A stretch of 48,610 bases of DNA from Companilactobacillus suantsaicola (GTDB lineage: Bacteria; Bacillota; Bacilli; Lactobacillales; Lactobacillaceae), in contig NZ_RKLY01000021.1 in assembly GCF_004745525.1 (NCBI RefSeq), forward strand, positions 1-48,610, written 5' to 3'. The position numbers and the translations under genes are program-made. Shown piece after piece: positions 1 through 7,753 of this stretch (position 1 is its first letter; the number at the start of each line of letters is the position of its first letter). Under the pieces are notes generated by a model, which ran no database searches, had not been told where the DNA came from, and worked only from the letters and a program-made list of their open reading frames with translations.

Positions 1-366
1 CTCTTCACTAAAGCCGGTCATAGCTTTTTTCTCAGCCTCAAGGCAAATTTCATGTATCTGCTGAGCTGCTTTTTTGCCATCACTCGTCAGCCCAACTAAA
101 GTAATTCGTTTATCGGTACTGGATTTGCGAGTTTTAACTAAACCGGCTTTAGTCATGCGGCTGACCGATTTAGCAATTGTTGAGTGGTCGACGCAAAGTG
201 TGGTGACGAGTTGGTTTTGGGAAATGTTGTTATTTTTCATCAAGCACAAAAGAATCAAATCTTGGCCCGGATATAGTCCGAGGGGACGGATTTTTTTGGT
301 AACAGTATTTTTGTAACCTGAAACGAGTCCCATCAGTGCTTTTGAGATTGGATATTCAGAATTCAT
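1..366 (-). CDS. MarR-family transcriptional regulator (3' end outside window)
   Basis: The reverse strand is open from ATG at 366 to the window edge, giving 122 residues without a stop. It begins MNSEYPISKALMGL and contains a winged-helix core (DLILLCLMKNNNISQNQLV, then VDHSTIAKSVSRM as recognition helix, then KAGLVKTRKSSTDKR as the wing), the usual MarR arrangement. A strong Shine-Dalgarno (AGGGGG) lies before the ATG. The gene starts 11 bp after the proB stop on the same strand, so the two may be co-transcribed, an unusual partner for proB. MarR proteins bind DNA as dimers and usually respond to small phenolic or drug-like ligands; the target here is unknown. The dimerisation helix at the C-terminus is cut off by the window. 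Confidence 0.85.
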   Translation of the reverse strand, partial: MNSEYPISKALMGLVSGYKNTVTKKIRPLGLYPGQDLILLCLMKNNNISQNQLVTTLCVDHSTIAKSVSRMTKAGLVKTRKSSTDKRITLVGLTSDGKKAAQQIHEICLEAEKKAMTGFSEE

Positions 367-376
367 AAATTTCCCC

Positions 377-1186
377 CTAAATATTTTTGGAGAATAGTGT
401 ACCGACCGGTTCGCCAGCTAAAATATTGAAGATGATCTCAGGGTCTTTACCATTTGTCAAAACCATCTGTTGATTGTGTTTTAGAATACGTTGGGCAGCC
501 TTTAGTTTGGTTGTCATGCCACCTGTACCAAACTTGGTTCCGTGACCACCAGCAGCGGCAACTATCTCTGGTGCGATTTCTCCAATTGTACCAATCAATT
601 TGGCGTCTGGCACTTTATTTGGATTGGCGGAGTAAAAGCCGTCGATATCGGACAACATGATCAATAAATCGGCGTCGACCAAATTAGTTACGATGGCGGA
701 CAATTGATCGTTATCACCAAATTTAGTGTGGTGGTCTAACTCGGAAACGGTCACGGTGTCATTTTCATTGACGATGGGGATGGTATTATCCATGGACAAC
801 AATTCTTGGAAGCTATTCATCACATTGGTGTGGCTTTCGGGATAATCGATAATATCCTTGGTGATCAACATTTGTGCCACGGACATGTCGTATTCGTGAA
901 AGGCTTCATTGTAAATCTGCATCAATTCTGCCTGTCCTACAGCCGCTACTGCTTGTTGTTTAGAAATCTTAACCGGACGTTGATCGAGTCCTAAAACACC
1001 CATACCGACGCCGATAGCCCCAGAAGAAACTAGGACAACATCTTTGCCATCTTTTTTCAAAGTGCTCAAAACTTTGGCGAGTTGTTTGATGACGCTGGAA
1101 TTGATTTTGCTGTTATGATGAATCAAGGTACTTGTACCTACTTTGACCACAATGCGATCAGCATAGATTTGACGCTTATTTTGCAT
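377..1186 (-). CDS. proB: glutamate 5-kinase
   Basis: Catalyses ATP-dependent phosphorylation of L-glutamate to glutamyl 5-phosphate, the first step of proline synthesis, in the cytosol. The 269-residue protein has the amino acid kinase fold signatures in order: VVKVGTSTL near residue 13, SSGAIGVG near 54, NENDTVTV near 140, FGDNDQLSAIVTN near 157, LSDIDGFY near 179, and the GTGGMTTKLKAA loop near 220. It lacks the C-terminal PUA domain of longer (about 370-residue) homologues, common in the short Gram-positive form. The usual partner proA is not directly downstream: a MarR gene follows instead, so proA is elsewhere or absent. It is divergent from the small gene at 1281 with under 100 bp between them. 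Function call is secure. Confidence 0.95.
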   Translation of the reverse strand: MQNKRQIYADRIVVKVGTSTLIHHNSKINSSVIKQLAKVLSTLKKDGKDVVLVSSGAIGVGMGVLGLDQRPVKISKQQAVAAVGQAELMQIYNEAFHEYDMSVAQMLITKDIIDYPESHTNVMNSFQELLSMDNTIPIVNENDTVTVSELDHHTKFGDNDQLSAIVTNLVDADLLIMLSDIDGFYSANPNKVPDAKLIGTIGEIAPEIVAAAGGHGTKFGTGGMTTKLKAAQRILKHNQQMVLTNGKDPEIIFNILAGEPVGTLFSKNI

Positions 1187-1280
1187 TTTTTTATCCTCAT
1201 GAAATTAATATGTATATTGACTATTTGGCACTAATATTATTATGCTAAAACAAGTTAGGAAATAAGAAAAGGGTGTATTT

Positions 1281-1559
1281 ATGTATAAAGTATTGATCGT
1301 GCTCCACGAAGGCGACGACTATATTAGAATGAACAAAGTTTACATCGAAAGTATGCCCGTTGCTGGACAGTATATTATTCACACGGACGGCTTGGCTTAC
1401 TACGTTGAAGAGGTAACTACTTTTGTTGGTTATGTCAGCAGTAAGGGTGCTATTGCGATTGTAGTTGTTCATCCGGCTCCTAAGGATGCGGAAGTTAATA
1501 AGTTATATGGTGTGGATATTGAGCGGGATTTGGATGATCCTGAATATAATAAGAAATAA
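1281..1559 (+). CDS. small conserved-looking protein of unknown function (92 aa)
   Basis: An ATG at 1281 follows a reasonable Shine-Dalgarno (AAAAGGGTG). The 92-residue product (MYKVLIVLHEGDDYIRMNKV...) has no signal peptide or membrane segment, is rich in Val, Ile and Tyr in its first two thirds, and ends in a charged tail (ERDLDDPEYNKK). The alternating hydrophobic pattern suggests a small beta-rich cytosolic protein. It is divergent from proB, and its 3' side runs into the repeat-rich gap holding elements C1 and C2. I do not recognise the family. The ribosome-binding site and lack of a competing frame support a real gene. Confidence 0.7.
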   Translation: MYKVLIVLHEGDDYIRMNKVYIESMPVAGQYIIHTDGLAYYVEEVTTFVGYVSSKGAIAIVVVHPAPKDAEVNKLYGVDIERDLDDPEYNKK

Positions 1560-1597
1560 TTCTATTGTGTAGGTTTATTTGATTGGTGGGGTGTAGT

Positions 1598-1757
1598 ATG
1601 CCGCTCCTCCGCAACAAAGCTGATTGGGCTGGAACGATGTGGGCCGACTTTGAACTACCGCAAGGTTCGCGGCATCTCAAAGCTCGACCTTATTCTAAGC
1701 AATAAATTGCTAAGAATAATTTCACATCTGAGCCCATCAGCTTTGTTGCTCCGGTGC
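1598..1757 (-). repeat. structured intergenic element C1
   Basis: One of eight dispersed copies. On the minus strand it reads CCGGAGCAACAAAGCTGATG ... CAGCTTTGTTGCGGAGGAGC. The outer helix (CAACAAAGCTGAT against ATCAGCTTTGTTG) encloses a GATGTG/CACATC helix, a long hairpin (TTATTCT-A-AGCAAT over ATTGCT-A-AGAATAA on the plus strand), and a second arm ending in CCGC...GCGG. About 150 bp of its right flank (from ATAACGGATCTATGG, to about 1900) is also shared with copies C4 and C5. It forms a divergent pair with C2. Confidence 0.9.
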
Positions 1758-2045
1758 TGAATAACGGATCTATGGTTTGATTATTTTCCATTTTTTTGGA
1801 AATAGATGTTCTATTGTAATTAACCTATGTTCTCATTTTTATTGAAATGAATTTTCAATTGGTATCACACTATGTTAGAAAATAGTTCTGGAGATTTGGA
1901 ATAGAATTTCTATTTTTTAAAAAAGTTCCTCAATTAAATTATGAAGCACAAAAATCTAAACCAAATTTGGACTCGGATTCAAAATAGAACGTGATATACA
2001 AACCCCACAAGATATTACCTCAATAGAAATTAGAGCTGTTCAATA

Positions 2046-2209
2046 GTCTGGAGCGACAGTCCTGGGAAATGCTCAGCCGTGAAATTCCACTTAGCGCTTT
2101 AGCGCTTACGTGGAAGGGTGAGCTTGAAGACGATTTCCGGGTTTGAAATTGGCTCCAAGTCGCCCCACAGCGTTCCAGCGTTTCCCAGGACTGTCGCGGA
2201 AGACGGCAT
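2046..2209 (+). repeat. structured intergenic element C2
   Basis: Same family, opposite orientation to C1. It starts GTCTGGAGCGACAGTCCTGG and ends CTGTCGCGGAAGACGGCAT. The outer helix has a completely different sequence from C1 (CGACAGTCCTGGGAAA against TTTCCCAGGACTGTCG) yet is fully paired. The hairpin is TTAGCGCT over AGCGCTTA. The junction motifs (CTCAGC, GTGAAATT, CGTTCCAG, GCGGAAGACGGC) are kept. The reading frame that crosses it is a by-product of the repeat. Confidence 0.9.
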
Positions 2210-2277
2210 CTATCCACCATCCAAACTAAGGAACAACCACTATCAACAAATTAATCATTATTTTGCTAAACCTGAAT

Positions 2278-2336
2278 AAAGAATTGTAGACTTCACGTAT
2301 TTTATATGTGTTAGCCTGCAATTCTTTTATTTTTGT
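2278..2336 (+). terminator. hairpin with T-rich tail, possible terminator downstream of C2
   Basis: AAGAATTGTAG pairs with CTGCAATTCTT (one G-T pair) around an AT-rich loop and is followed by TTATTTTTG. No protein gene lies upstream on this strand, so the natural client would be a transcript passing through element C2. Confidence 0.5.
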
Positions 2337-2415
2337 CCGAATTTTGTTTGTGTTGTCTATATTTGTAAACTATTCTTTCGAAAAATGGTATGAACCAATT
2401 ATACCAATAAAAAGT

Positions 2416-2561
2416 GCAAAAAAATAAAGGCCTACCACTAGCCTTTACTTTTGCGAGAAATTAAACCAGAGCCTACCACTAACCCTGATTCCTAAGCAGT
2501 TGAGAAGGAGTACTACTCTAAAAGGATAACAATGAAACATTGTTAGGTTAATACATCTCGC
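2416..2561 (+). other. candidate structured RNA region in gene-free stretch
   Basis: The gap from 1560 to 2895 has no convincing protein gene. Besides C1 and C2 it holds this folded stretch: a long hairpin at 2416-2454 (GCAAAA, TAAAGGC over GCCTTTA, TTTTGC) with loop CTACCACTA; the same CCTACCACTA string again at about 2471-2482; a GAGTA-C-TACTC hairpin near 2508; AACAATG-AAA-CATTGTT near 2529; and a possible long-range GCGAGA/TCTCGC closing helix (2453-2458 with 2556-2561). No open frame and no match to an RNA family I know. Confidence 0.35.
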
Positions 2562-2799
2562 TTATATAACCAAATTAATTATAAAACGGATATAAAAGTA
2601 TTTCTACAATTCAGGAAAAATAATTTGATCAAAAAAACAAGATTTTACAAGTTATGGAGAAATAAATACACTATTTTGTTGTTTTTGTGGATTAACGTGA
2701 CATAGAAAATGACAAATGTCATACTTTAGAGTGTATAGAATGCTGATAATATATAAAATGTTCAGAAAAGTATAAGTATTTTATATAAAGTTGAAAGCA

Positions 2800-2835
2800 T
2801 ATCGTCATGGTTATGTCCCATAATAGGTGACGATA
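2800..2835 (+). promoter_or_regulatory. leader hairpin upstream of the 91-aa gene
   Basis: TATCGTC (2800-2806) pairs with GACGATA (2829-2835), and an inner TTATG-TCC-CATAA hairpin sits inside it. It ends about 60 nt before the start codon of the gene at 2896 and has no T tract, so it is a leader structure or operator rather than a terminator. Confidence 0.4.
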
Positions 2836-2895
2836 AAGAGAGATTAAATATATATTGCATGTTTTGAGGATATTACTGAGAAGGGTGGTACGAAT

Positions 2896-3171
2896 TTGAA
2901 AGAAGTAAGAGTTGCTAACGCTGAACGTGAGGACTTTATCCGTTCCGTGGAAGAATCAGTCGGTTCCTTCAATTTGGGTTGCGAAGGTACACTGATTGAA
3001 TTAGTTTTTAAGCATATTAAATTGTTAGAATATAACGATAACTTAGAAACAGAACTAGGCAATTTTAGAAAAGATTTGATCGAGTATGACATCAATACTG
3101 GACATAAGCACAATAGAGATGTTGAAGAATTGTTGTTTAAGATCAAGAACAGAAAGTTGCCATTTATATAG
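2896..3171 (+). CDS. small protein of unknown function (91 aa)
   Basis: A TTG start at 2896 follows a GGGTGG Shine-Dalgarno. The product (MKEVRVANAEREDFIRSVEE...) is charged and predicted mostly helical, without signal peptide or membrane segment; residues 35-85 look like a short amphipathic or coiled-coil stretch (FKHIKLLEYNDNLETELGNF). I do not recognise it. It has its own 5' leader with a stem-loop at 2800-2835. Element D1 begins within two bases of its stop codon, so the mRNA would end in that structure. A longer frame on the opposite strand covers the same region but is best explained as a shadow. Confidence 0.6.
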   Translation: MKEVRVANAEREDFIRSVEESVGSFNLGCEGTLIELVFKHIKLLEYNDNLETELGNFRKDLIEYDINTGHKHNRDVEELLFKIKNRKLPFI

Positions 3172-3173
3172 AG

Positions 3174-3300
3174 CGTGGAACAGGCCCGCTTAGGACTTGG
3201 CAGATAGCCTAGCTTCACGAATTGCCCGCCGCACTTGCGGGCAATTTGGGAAGCGTAGCTATATGCCGAGTCCTGGCCTGTGCAACGCGTTTTGACTATA
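3174..3300 (+). repeat. structured element D1, directly after a stop codon
   Basis: About 125 bp, nearly identical to D2 at 39601. Nested arms pair: CAGG/CCTG, AGGACTTGG/CCGAGTCCT (with one G-T), AGC/GCT, and AATTGCCCGC/GCGGGCAATT with apical CGCACTT. Differences from D2 largely keep the pairing. It is followed at 3308-3364 by two AACCATGGTTAT palindromes, also found after D2. Confidence 0.85.
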
Positions 3301-3425
3301 AAGCATAGAACCATGGTTATTCTTAAAAGAACAATCGTTATTAAGAAAAAGAACCATGGTTATAAATCAAAAGAACACTAACCATAAAAAAATATAAATA
3401 CAAACACACAAACAAATACGCAAAT

Positions 3426-3463
3426 AAAAAACAGGGTTTAAATCACAACCCTGTTTTTCTTTT
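3426..3463 (+). terminator. intrinsic terminator
   Basis: AAAAACAGGGTT pairs perfectly with AACCCTGTTTTT around an 8-9 nt loop, followed by CTTTT. The A-rich 5' side would also allow use in the minus direction. It separates the D1 region from the esterase gene at 3525. Confidence 0.8.
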
Positions 3464-3524
3464 ACCCAAAAACTACCAAAATCTCCAACAGATAATTAAA
3501 ATACTGATAAAGGAGAAAACTCAA

Positions 3525-4277
3525 ATGATAAAAATAATCCCCCGAACAATCCAAGACGTCCCCGTCCTCGAAGCAATCAAAGAAGAAAACCTCGACCAAC
3601 CGTTACCACTAGTAGTTTTCTATCATGGGTGGCGCTCGGCTAAGGAACAAGTTTTAACTCAAGCTAGAAAACTAGCACAAAAAAATATCCGCGTAATCCT
3701 GCCCGATGCAATGAATCACGGACAAAGACATGCGGATGTTTCTTCAATTCCCTCATTTACCTTTTGGAATAGCATTCAAGGTAATGTTTCGGAATTTTCC
3801 TTATTAATTAATTATTATCAAAGACAAAATCTAATCAAAGATCAAAAAATTGGCGTTGGTGGTTATTCCATGGGTGGCATGACGACTGGAGCTTTATTGA
3901 CCCAACATCCGGAAATTACGGCTGCCAGCATCATTATGGGAACTCCCAATTTATTAGCTTATGCAAAACTAGTTCGTGAAGATGCGAAGAGACGTCAGAT
4001 GTACTTGCCCCAAGATATGGAAATGCTGACGAGTTGGATCAAGTATTACGACCTCAATAGCCAACCGGAAAAAATTGATAATCGGCCGTTACTTTTTTGG
4101 CACGGGACAAACGATCCGCGGATTCCTTATCATGAATCAAAGGATTTCTTTGACAAAATTCAAGGAGAACCCTATTCAAAACAGGTGGCGTTTATTACCG
4201 GTTATAAAGCAGGACACTTGGTTGAACCACCGCTGATGGATAAAATTGCTAATTTCTTCGAATATTATTTGAACTGA
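3525..4277 (+). CDS. alpha/beta hydrolase, YitV/YjfP-like esterase
   Basis: A 250-residue cytosolic alpha/beta hydrolase. Visible are the oxyanion-hole HGW motif (VVFYHGWRSAK, near 32), the nucleophile elbow GYSMGG (Ser near 115), a late Asp in WHGTNDPRIPY (near 197) and a C-terminal His in GHLVEPP (near 234). This is a complete Ser-Asp-His triad in the expected order. Length and the overall pattern resemble the B. subtilis YitV and E. coli YjfP esterases, which act on small acyl esters; the real substrate is unknown. The ATG has an AAAGGAG Shine-Dalgarno. Its 3' end overlaps the convergent MFS gene by 13 bp. Confident for fold and triad, not for substrate. Confidence 0.85.
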   Translation: MIKIIPRTIQDVPVLEAIKEENLDQPLPLVVFYHGWRSAKEQVLTQARKLAQKNIRVILPDAMNHGQRHADVSSIPSFTFWNSIQGNVSEFSLLINYYQRQNLIKDQKIGVGGYSMGGMTTGALLTQHPEITAASIIMGTPNLLAYAKLVREDAKRRQMYLPQDMEMLTSWIKYYDLNSQPEKIDNRPLLFWHGTNDPRIPYHESKDFFDKIQGEPYSKQVAFITGYKAGHLVEPPLMDKIANFFEYYLN

Positions 4278-5653
4278 CTTTTCTTGGAAACGACGAACGT
4301 TAAGACGACTAAATTCAGTAAGCCTAAAACGACCAACAGAATGAAAGCGTGTTGTGAACCGATGGCAGTTGCGGTGGCCGTGCTGAGGTTGTGATTGTTC
4401 TGGCTCAAAGCGATAATGGCTGAAACAATCGAAGTTCCCGTAGCACCCGCAAATTGTTGTAACGTATTGAAAAGAGCGTTACCGTCAGCTTGTTCTTGGT
4501 CGGATAAAAATTTTAATCCGTCAGTCATGATGTTTCCAAATGACATACCCATGCCCAGCATATAAATGATGTAGAACCAAACAATCATTGTGTTAGAGAG
4601 CTTGAGACTCAAACTAGCGAAAATAATTAACGAGATTTCGGCTAGCGTGACACCAGAAAGGATTGGTAAACGAGCACCCATTTCATCCAAGATTTTTCCA
4701 CCGAGTGGCGCTAGAATTGCTCCGACGACTCCGGCTGGTAGAACGGCTAATCCGGCAATTGTTGCGTTGTTGTGGTTAACTAATTGAATGTAATTAGGCA
4801 AAATGAAGGCAAATCCGAGGGATGAAATTTGAAAGAGGAAGAAACTGAGTAAGTGCCCACTAAATTTCTTGTTTTGAAGAACTTTCAAATCAATCAAAGG
4901 ATTATTCAAATGTTGTGAACGGATGATAAAGCCGACTAGGCCAATGACTCCAATTACAAAAGCAATTATTACGAGCGGGGACATTTGGCTAATGTTGCTG
5001 AAACTAAAGATGAGTCCACCAAACGTTAAAATTAAAGCGATAAAACTTAGAACGTCAAATTCACTCTTTTGAATTTGGCTTTTTTGTTGAATATTTTTGA
5101 TGCCTAGGAAAAATGAAATAATCAAAATTGGTAGTAAGATGACGAAAATATAACGCCAGCCCCAAGCGCTGACTACTAGACCACCAAAAGTTGGACCAAT
5201 GGCAGGAGCTACAGCCGTTATTAGAGTCCCCAAACCCATCATTAGACCAATTTTACTTTCGGGGACGTTTTCTAAAATGATATTGAACATCAAAGGTAAA
5301 GCAATTCCGGTTCCAATTCCCTGCACGACTCGACCGAGCAAAAGCATTGGAAAGATTGGGGCAATTGCATCAATCACGACGCCAAGAATAAAGAACAGAT
5401 TGGCTAAGATAAAGAGCGTCTTAGTTTTAAAATTGTGCTTCAAAAATGAAGAGATCGGTACGATAATTGCGACGACTAACAAGTAGATTGTGGTCATCCA
5501 TTGAACGGTCGAAGTAGTGACATTGAATTCCTTCATCAAAGTTGGGAAGGAAATGTTCATCGATGTTTCGACAATTACGCCACAAAAAGACATTAAGCCA
5601 GTGGCGAGGACAGCTAGTAAAACATTTAAAGGGATTTTTTCTTGTTTTTCCAT
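4265..5653 (-). CDS. MFS multidrug efflux transporter, DHA2 (EmrB/QacA) type
   Basis: A 462-residue membrane protein with 12 or more hydrophobic helices. It shows the drug:proton antiporter signatures: GRVVQGIGTGIALPL in helix 4 (motif B, with its Arg) and PAIGPTFGG in helix 5 (motif C), both diagnostic for export. The N-terminus (VETSMNISFPTLMKEFNVTT) is typical of the DHA2 family. It starts 3 bp after the MarR gene at 5657-6073 on the same strand, a classic regulator-pump operon, so it probably exports a compound sensed by that MarR. The substrate cannot be read from sequence. It converges with the esterase gene, overlapping by 13 bp. Confidence 0.9.
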   Translation of the reverse strand: MEKQEKIPLNVLLAVLATGLMSFCGVIVETSMNISFPTLMKEFNVTTSTVQWMTTIYLLVVAIIVPISSFLKHNFKTKTLFILANLFFILGVVIDAIAPIFPMLLLGRVVQGIGTGIALPLMFNIILENVPESKIGLMMGLGTLITAVAPAIGPTFGGLVVSAWGWRYIFVILLPILIISFFLGIKNIQQKSQIQKSEFDVLSFIALILTFGGLIFSFSNISQMSPLVIIAFVIGVIGLVGFIIRSQHLNNPLIDLKVLQNKKFSGHLLSFFLFQISSLGFAFILPNYIQLVNHNNATIAGLAVLPAGVVGAILAPLGGKILDEMGARLPILSGVTLAEISLIIFASLSLKLSNTMIVWFYIIYMLGMGMSFGNIMTDGLKFLSDQEQADGNALFNTLQQFAGATGTSIVSAIIALSQNNHNLSTATATAIGSQHAFILLVVLGLLNLVVLTFVVSKKSQFK

Positions 5654-5656
5654 AAA

Positions 5657-6073
5657 TTATTCCTCCTGAAAAGCTTCGAATTTTAAAAACTTTTCGATGA
5701 TATCAAGTTCTTCAGTTGTGAAGTGCTCATCTAAAACTTGTTGCTGTAAGTGCATGAAGTGCTTGATTTCCTTTTCCAGTTGCCAAGCCTTGTCAGTTAA
5801 GAAGACTGATTTTTGACGGGCATCGGATGTTGATGGCTTACGAATAATCAAATCCTTTTTTTCCATGCGTTGTAAAGCAATCGTGGCCGTAGAACGCTGA
5901 ATGAAGAATTCTTGTTCAATATCACGCTGGAACAATTCTTTATCAGGATGATTACTCAAAAAATCAATGATCGACATCTGAACCCAAGTAGCATCGTGCT
6001 GTTTGGCAAAGATATCTAATCGTCTAGATAGTTGATTAGACGCGATTTTGACTAACATATTAGTATTTCTCAT
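5657..6073 (-). CDS. MarR-family regulator of the adjacent efflux pump
   Basis: Start chosen at ATG 6073 (MRNTNMLVKIASNQLSRRLD), preceded by GAGAGGT; this gives 138 residues, normal for MarR. The frame is open upstream but that part crosses the promoter. The winged helix is clear: VQMSIIDFLSNHPDKELFQR, then FFIQRSTATIALQRMEKK as recognition helix, and the DARQKSVFLTDKA wing. It is probably a dimeric repressor of its own operon with the MFS gene 3 bp downstream. A perfect 6-bp inverted repeat (CGTTAG-ATGA-CTAACG) lies just upstream of a TATAAT -10 box, where a repressor would block transcription. Ligand unknown. Confidence 0.88.
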   Translation of the reverse strand: MRNTNMLVKIASNQLSRRLDIFAKQHDATWVQMSIIDFLSNHPDKELFQRDIEQEFFIQRSTATIALQRMEKKDLIIRKPSTSDARQKSVFLTDKAWQLEKEIKHFMHLQQQVLDEHFTTEELDIIEKFLKFEAFQEE

Positions 6074-6086
6074 AAGTGACCTCTCA

Positions 6087-6110
6087 ATTATAAACGTTAG
6101 ATGACTAACG
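6087..6110 (-). promoter_or_regulatory. -10 box and MarR-type operator of the efflux operon
   Basis: On the minus strand a TATAAT (6092-6087) lies about 14 nt before the marR start. Immediately upstream is the inverted repeat CGTTAG-ATGA-CTAACG (6095-6110), placed in the -35/-10 spacer. No good -35 box is visible. Confidence 0.6.
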
Positions 6111-6185
6111 ATTATTAATCGTACTCTGGATTTTTTTGAAAAGCAATAGGAAATAAAAAAACATCCACAAATTTTGCAGATGTTC

Positions 6186-7640
6186 TTAAATAATTTCATA
6201 TTCCAAACTTAATAATTTTCGATGTAAAATCTTGCCATTAGTCGTCTTTGGTAGCTTGTCGATCAGCCGAAATTCAACTGGCACTTGATAATCGATCAAA
6301 TTATGTTTACCGAATTCTTCCAAACTGGCACTAGTCAAAAAGGCATTTTCCTTTAATTCCAAATAGGCGACTGGCACTTGATTTTCCTTCTTGTCGGCAA
6401 CGCCCACGATGCAAATATCGACGATACCATTGATACTGCGGTATGTGTTCTCGACTTCTTTAGGATAAATAATTTTATCACCACGATAAATTAATTCATT
6501 CTTGCGACCCTTGACGTAGAGAAAATTATTCTCATCCAAGTACCCCATATCACCAGTTTTGAAGAAACCGTCACTCGTAAAGCGTGATTGATACAACTGC
6601 CGCTTATTCAAGTAACCTATTGCGATAGTGGGCGATTTGACTTCGATTGAACCAATATCATCTTGATTGATGTCCGTGATACGAATTTGTTCAGTGAAAA
6701 ATGGTTGGCCACACGAACCGGTCTTAGTTTCCGCATCGTCAAAACTTAAAGCAGCGATGTTAGAAGTAGTCTCGGTCATACCATAAGACTGCAACACGGG
6801 GATTCCCAACATGTTACAACGCAACAAGGTCCAATTATCGACCAATCCATAGCCTAGATAGACACAGCGGAATTTTTCATTGTAGCCTTTGCCTTGAGGC
6901 AGGGAATTCAACAATTCGCGCAGCATCGGTGGTGTGAGTGAAATAATCGTAGCTCGTTCGTTGATCAAAACTTTATTTAAATGATGCAAATTGAATCCGT
7001 CAATCAAGTAAACGCCAATTCCGTAAATCATTGAGCGCATGATGATTGAAAAACCAGGAACGTTGAAAAGGGGCAGTGTTAAGACCCAAATGTCGTCTTT
7101 ATTGATGCCTAAAGTCAGATCTGTCCCCATTGCTGAGAAGAAATAATTGCCATATGTCAGCATAACACCAATATCACTGTTATCATTAGGAGTGTAAAGA
7201 ATCGTTGCCACTTGGTCGTTATCGAATTCGGAAACTGGCTGATAATCAAAACTCTTGTTGAGACTTAAAACGTCTGACATCCAAGTTTTATCCCAGGAGA
7301 CATTTAAAATGTTTTTCGTGGGCGCAGAATCCGAAACTAAGACCGTCTTAGGCTGTGAATCTTTGATTTGATACTCCAAAGCATTGGCGCTCAATTGGGT
7401 ATCGAGCATAATAATCCGGGCACCGACCTGTTGAAGTGCTAGAATGGCAACGTAGCCGTTAAAGCAATTATCGGAAAATAAGGCGATAGGGTCATTTTTT
7501 CGAATACCGCTAGTATATAATTTGCTCGCAAATAACTGGACACACGAATTCAGTTCTTTAAAAGTGAAATCAGCGTGTTCGAGAATTAATGCGACCTTGT
7601 CAGGATCGAGTTTTGCGCGTTTGACTAACCAGTTTTCCAA
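6186..7640 (-). CDS. menE: MenE-like o-succinylbenzoate-CoA ligase with degenerate P-loop
   Basis: Adenylate-forming (ANL) acyl-CoA ligase; MenE activates o-succinylbenzoate to its CoA ester in menaquinone synthesis. The start is TTG at 7640, preceded by AGAGGT, giving 484 residues beginning MENWLVKRAKLDPDKVAL as in MenE proteins; upstream in-frame ATGs lack a ribosome-binding site. Support for MenE: LTYGNYFFS after the P-loop, QSYGMTETTSN, GFFKTGDMGYLDENNFLYVKGR and PKTTNGKILHRKL with the catalytic Lys. Odd: the P-loop, normally TSGTTGKPKGV, reads TPNDNSDIGV, so glycine and threonine residues that hold ATP phosphates are missing. It may be impaired or altered. It is divergent from a DHNA-CoA-type thioesterase; no other men genes are nearby. 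Confidence 0.8.
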   Translation of the reverse strand: MENWLVKRAKLDPDKVALILEHADFTFKELNSCVQLFASKLYTSGIRKNDPIALFSDNCFNGYVAILALQQVGARIIMLDTQLSANALEYQIKDSQPKTVLVSDSAPTKNILNVSWDKTWMSDVLSLNKSFDYQPVSEFDNDQVATILYTPNDNSDIGVMLTYGNYFFSAMGTDLTLGINKDDIWVLTLPLFNVPGFSIIMRSMIYGIGVYLIDGFNLHHLNKVLINERATIISLTPPMLRELLNSLPQGKGYNEKFRCVYLGYGLVDNWTLLRCNMLGIPVLQSYGMTETTSNIAALSFDDAETKTGSCGQPFFTEQIRITDINQDDIGSIEVKSPTIAIGYLNKRQLYQSRFTSDGFFKTGDMGYLDENNFLYVKGRKNELIYRGDKIIYPKEVENTYRSINGIVDICIVGVADKKENQVPVAYLELKENAFLTSASLEEFGKHNLIDYQVPVEFRLIDKLPKTTNGKILHRKLLSLEYEII

Positions 7641-7753
7641 AATATGACCTCTTTTCCAGGATGGATTTGATATCATTGATATTGCTATAACTTGATTGTA
7701 AAACATTTAAATAATAAAATTTTAACTAATTATGAAAAAAATTGAGGTACAAA

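Noticed and set aside
2020-2220. 66-residue minus-strand frame across element C2
   Set aside because: It is produced by the palindromic repeat; similar frames at 20563-20769, 22423-22704, 23082-23421, 35045-35302 and 35992-36270 all fall on C elements and share no conserved protein.
2844-3314. 156-residue minus-strand frame opposite the 91-aa gene
   Set aside because: It lacks a ribosome-binding site, has unnatural composition, and covers D1; the plus-strand gene has a good site and a sensible product.
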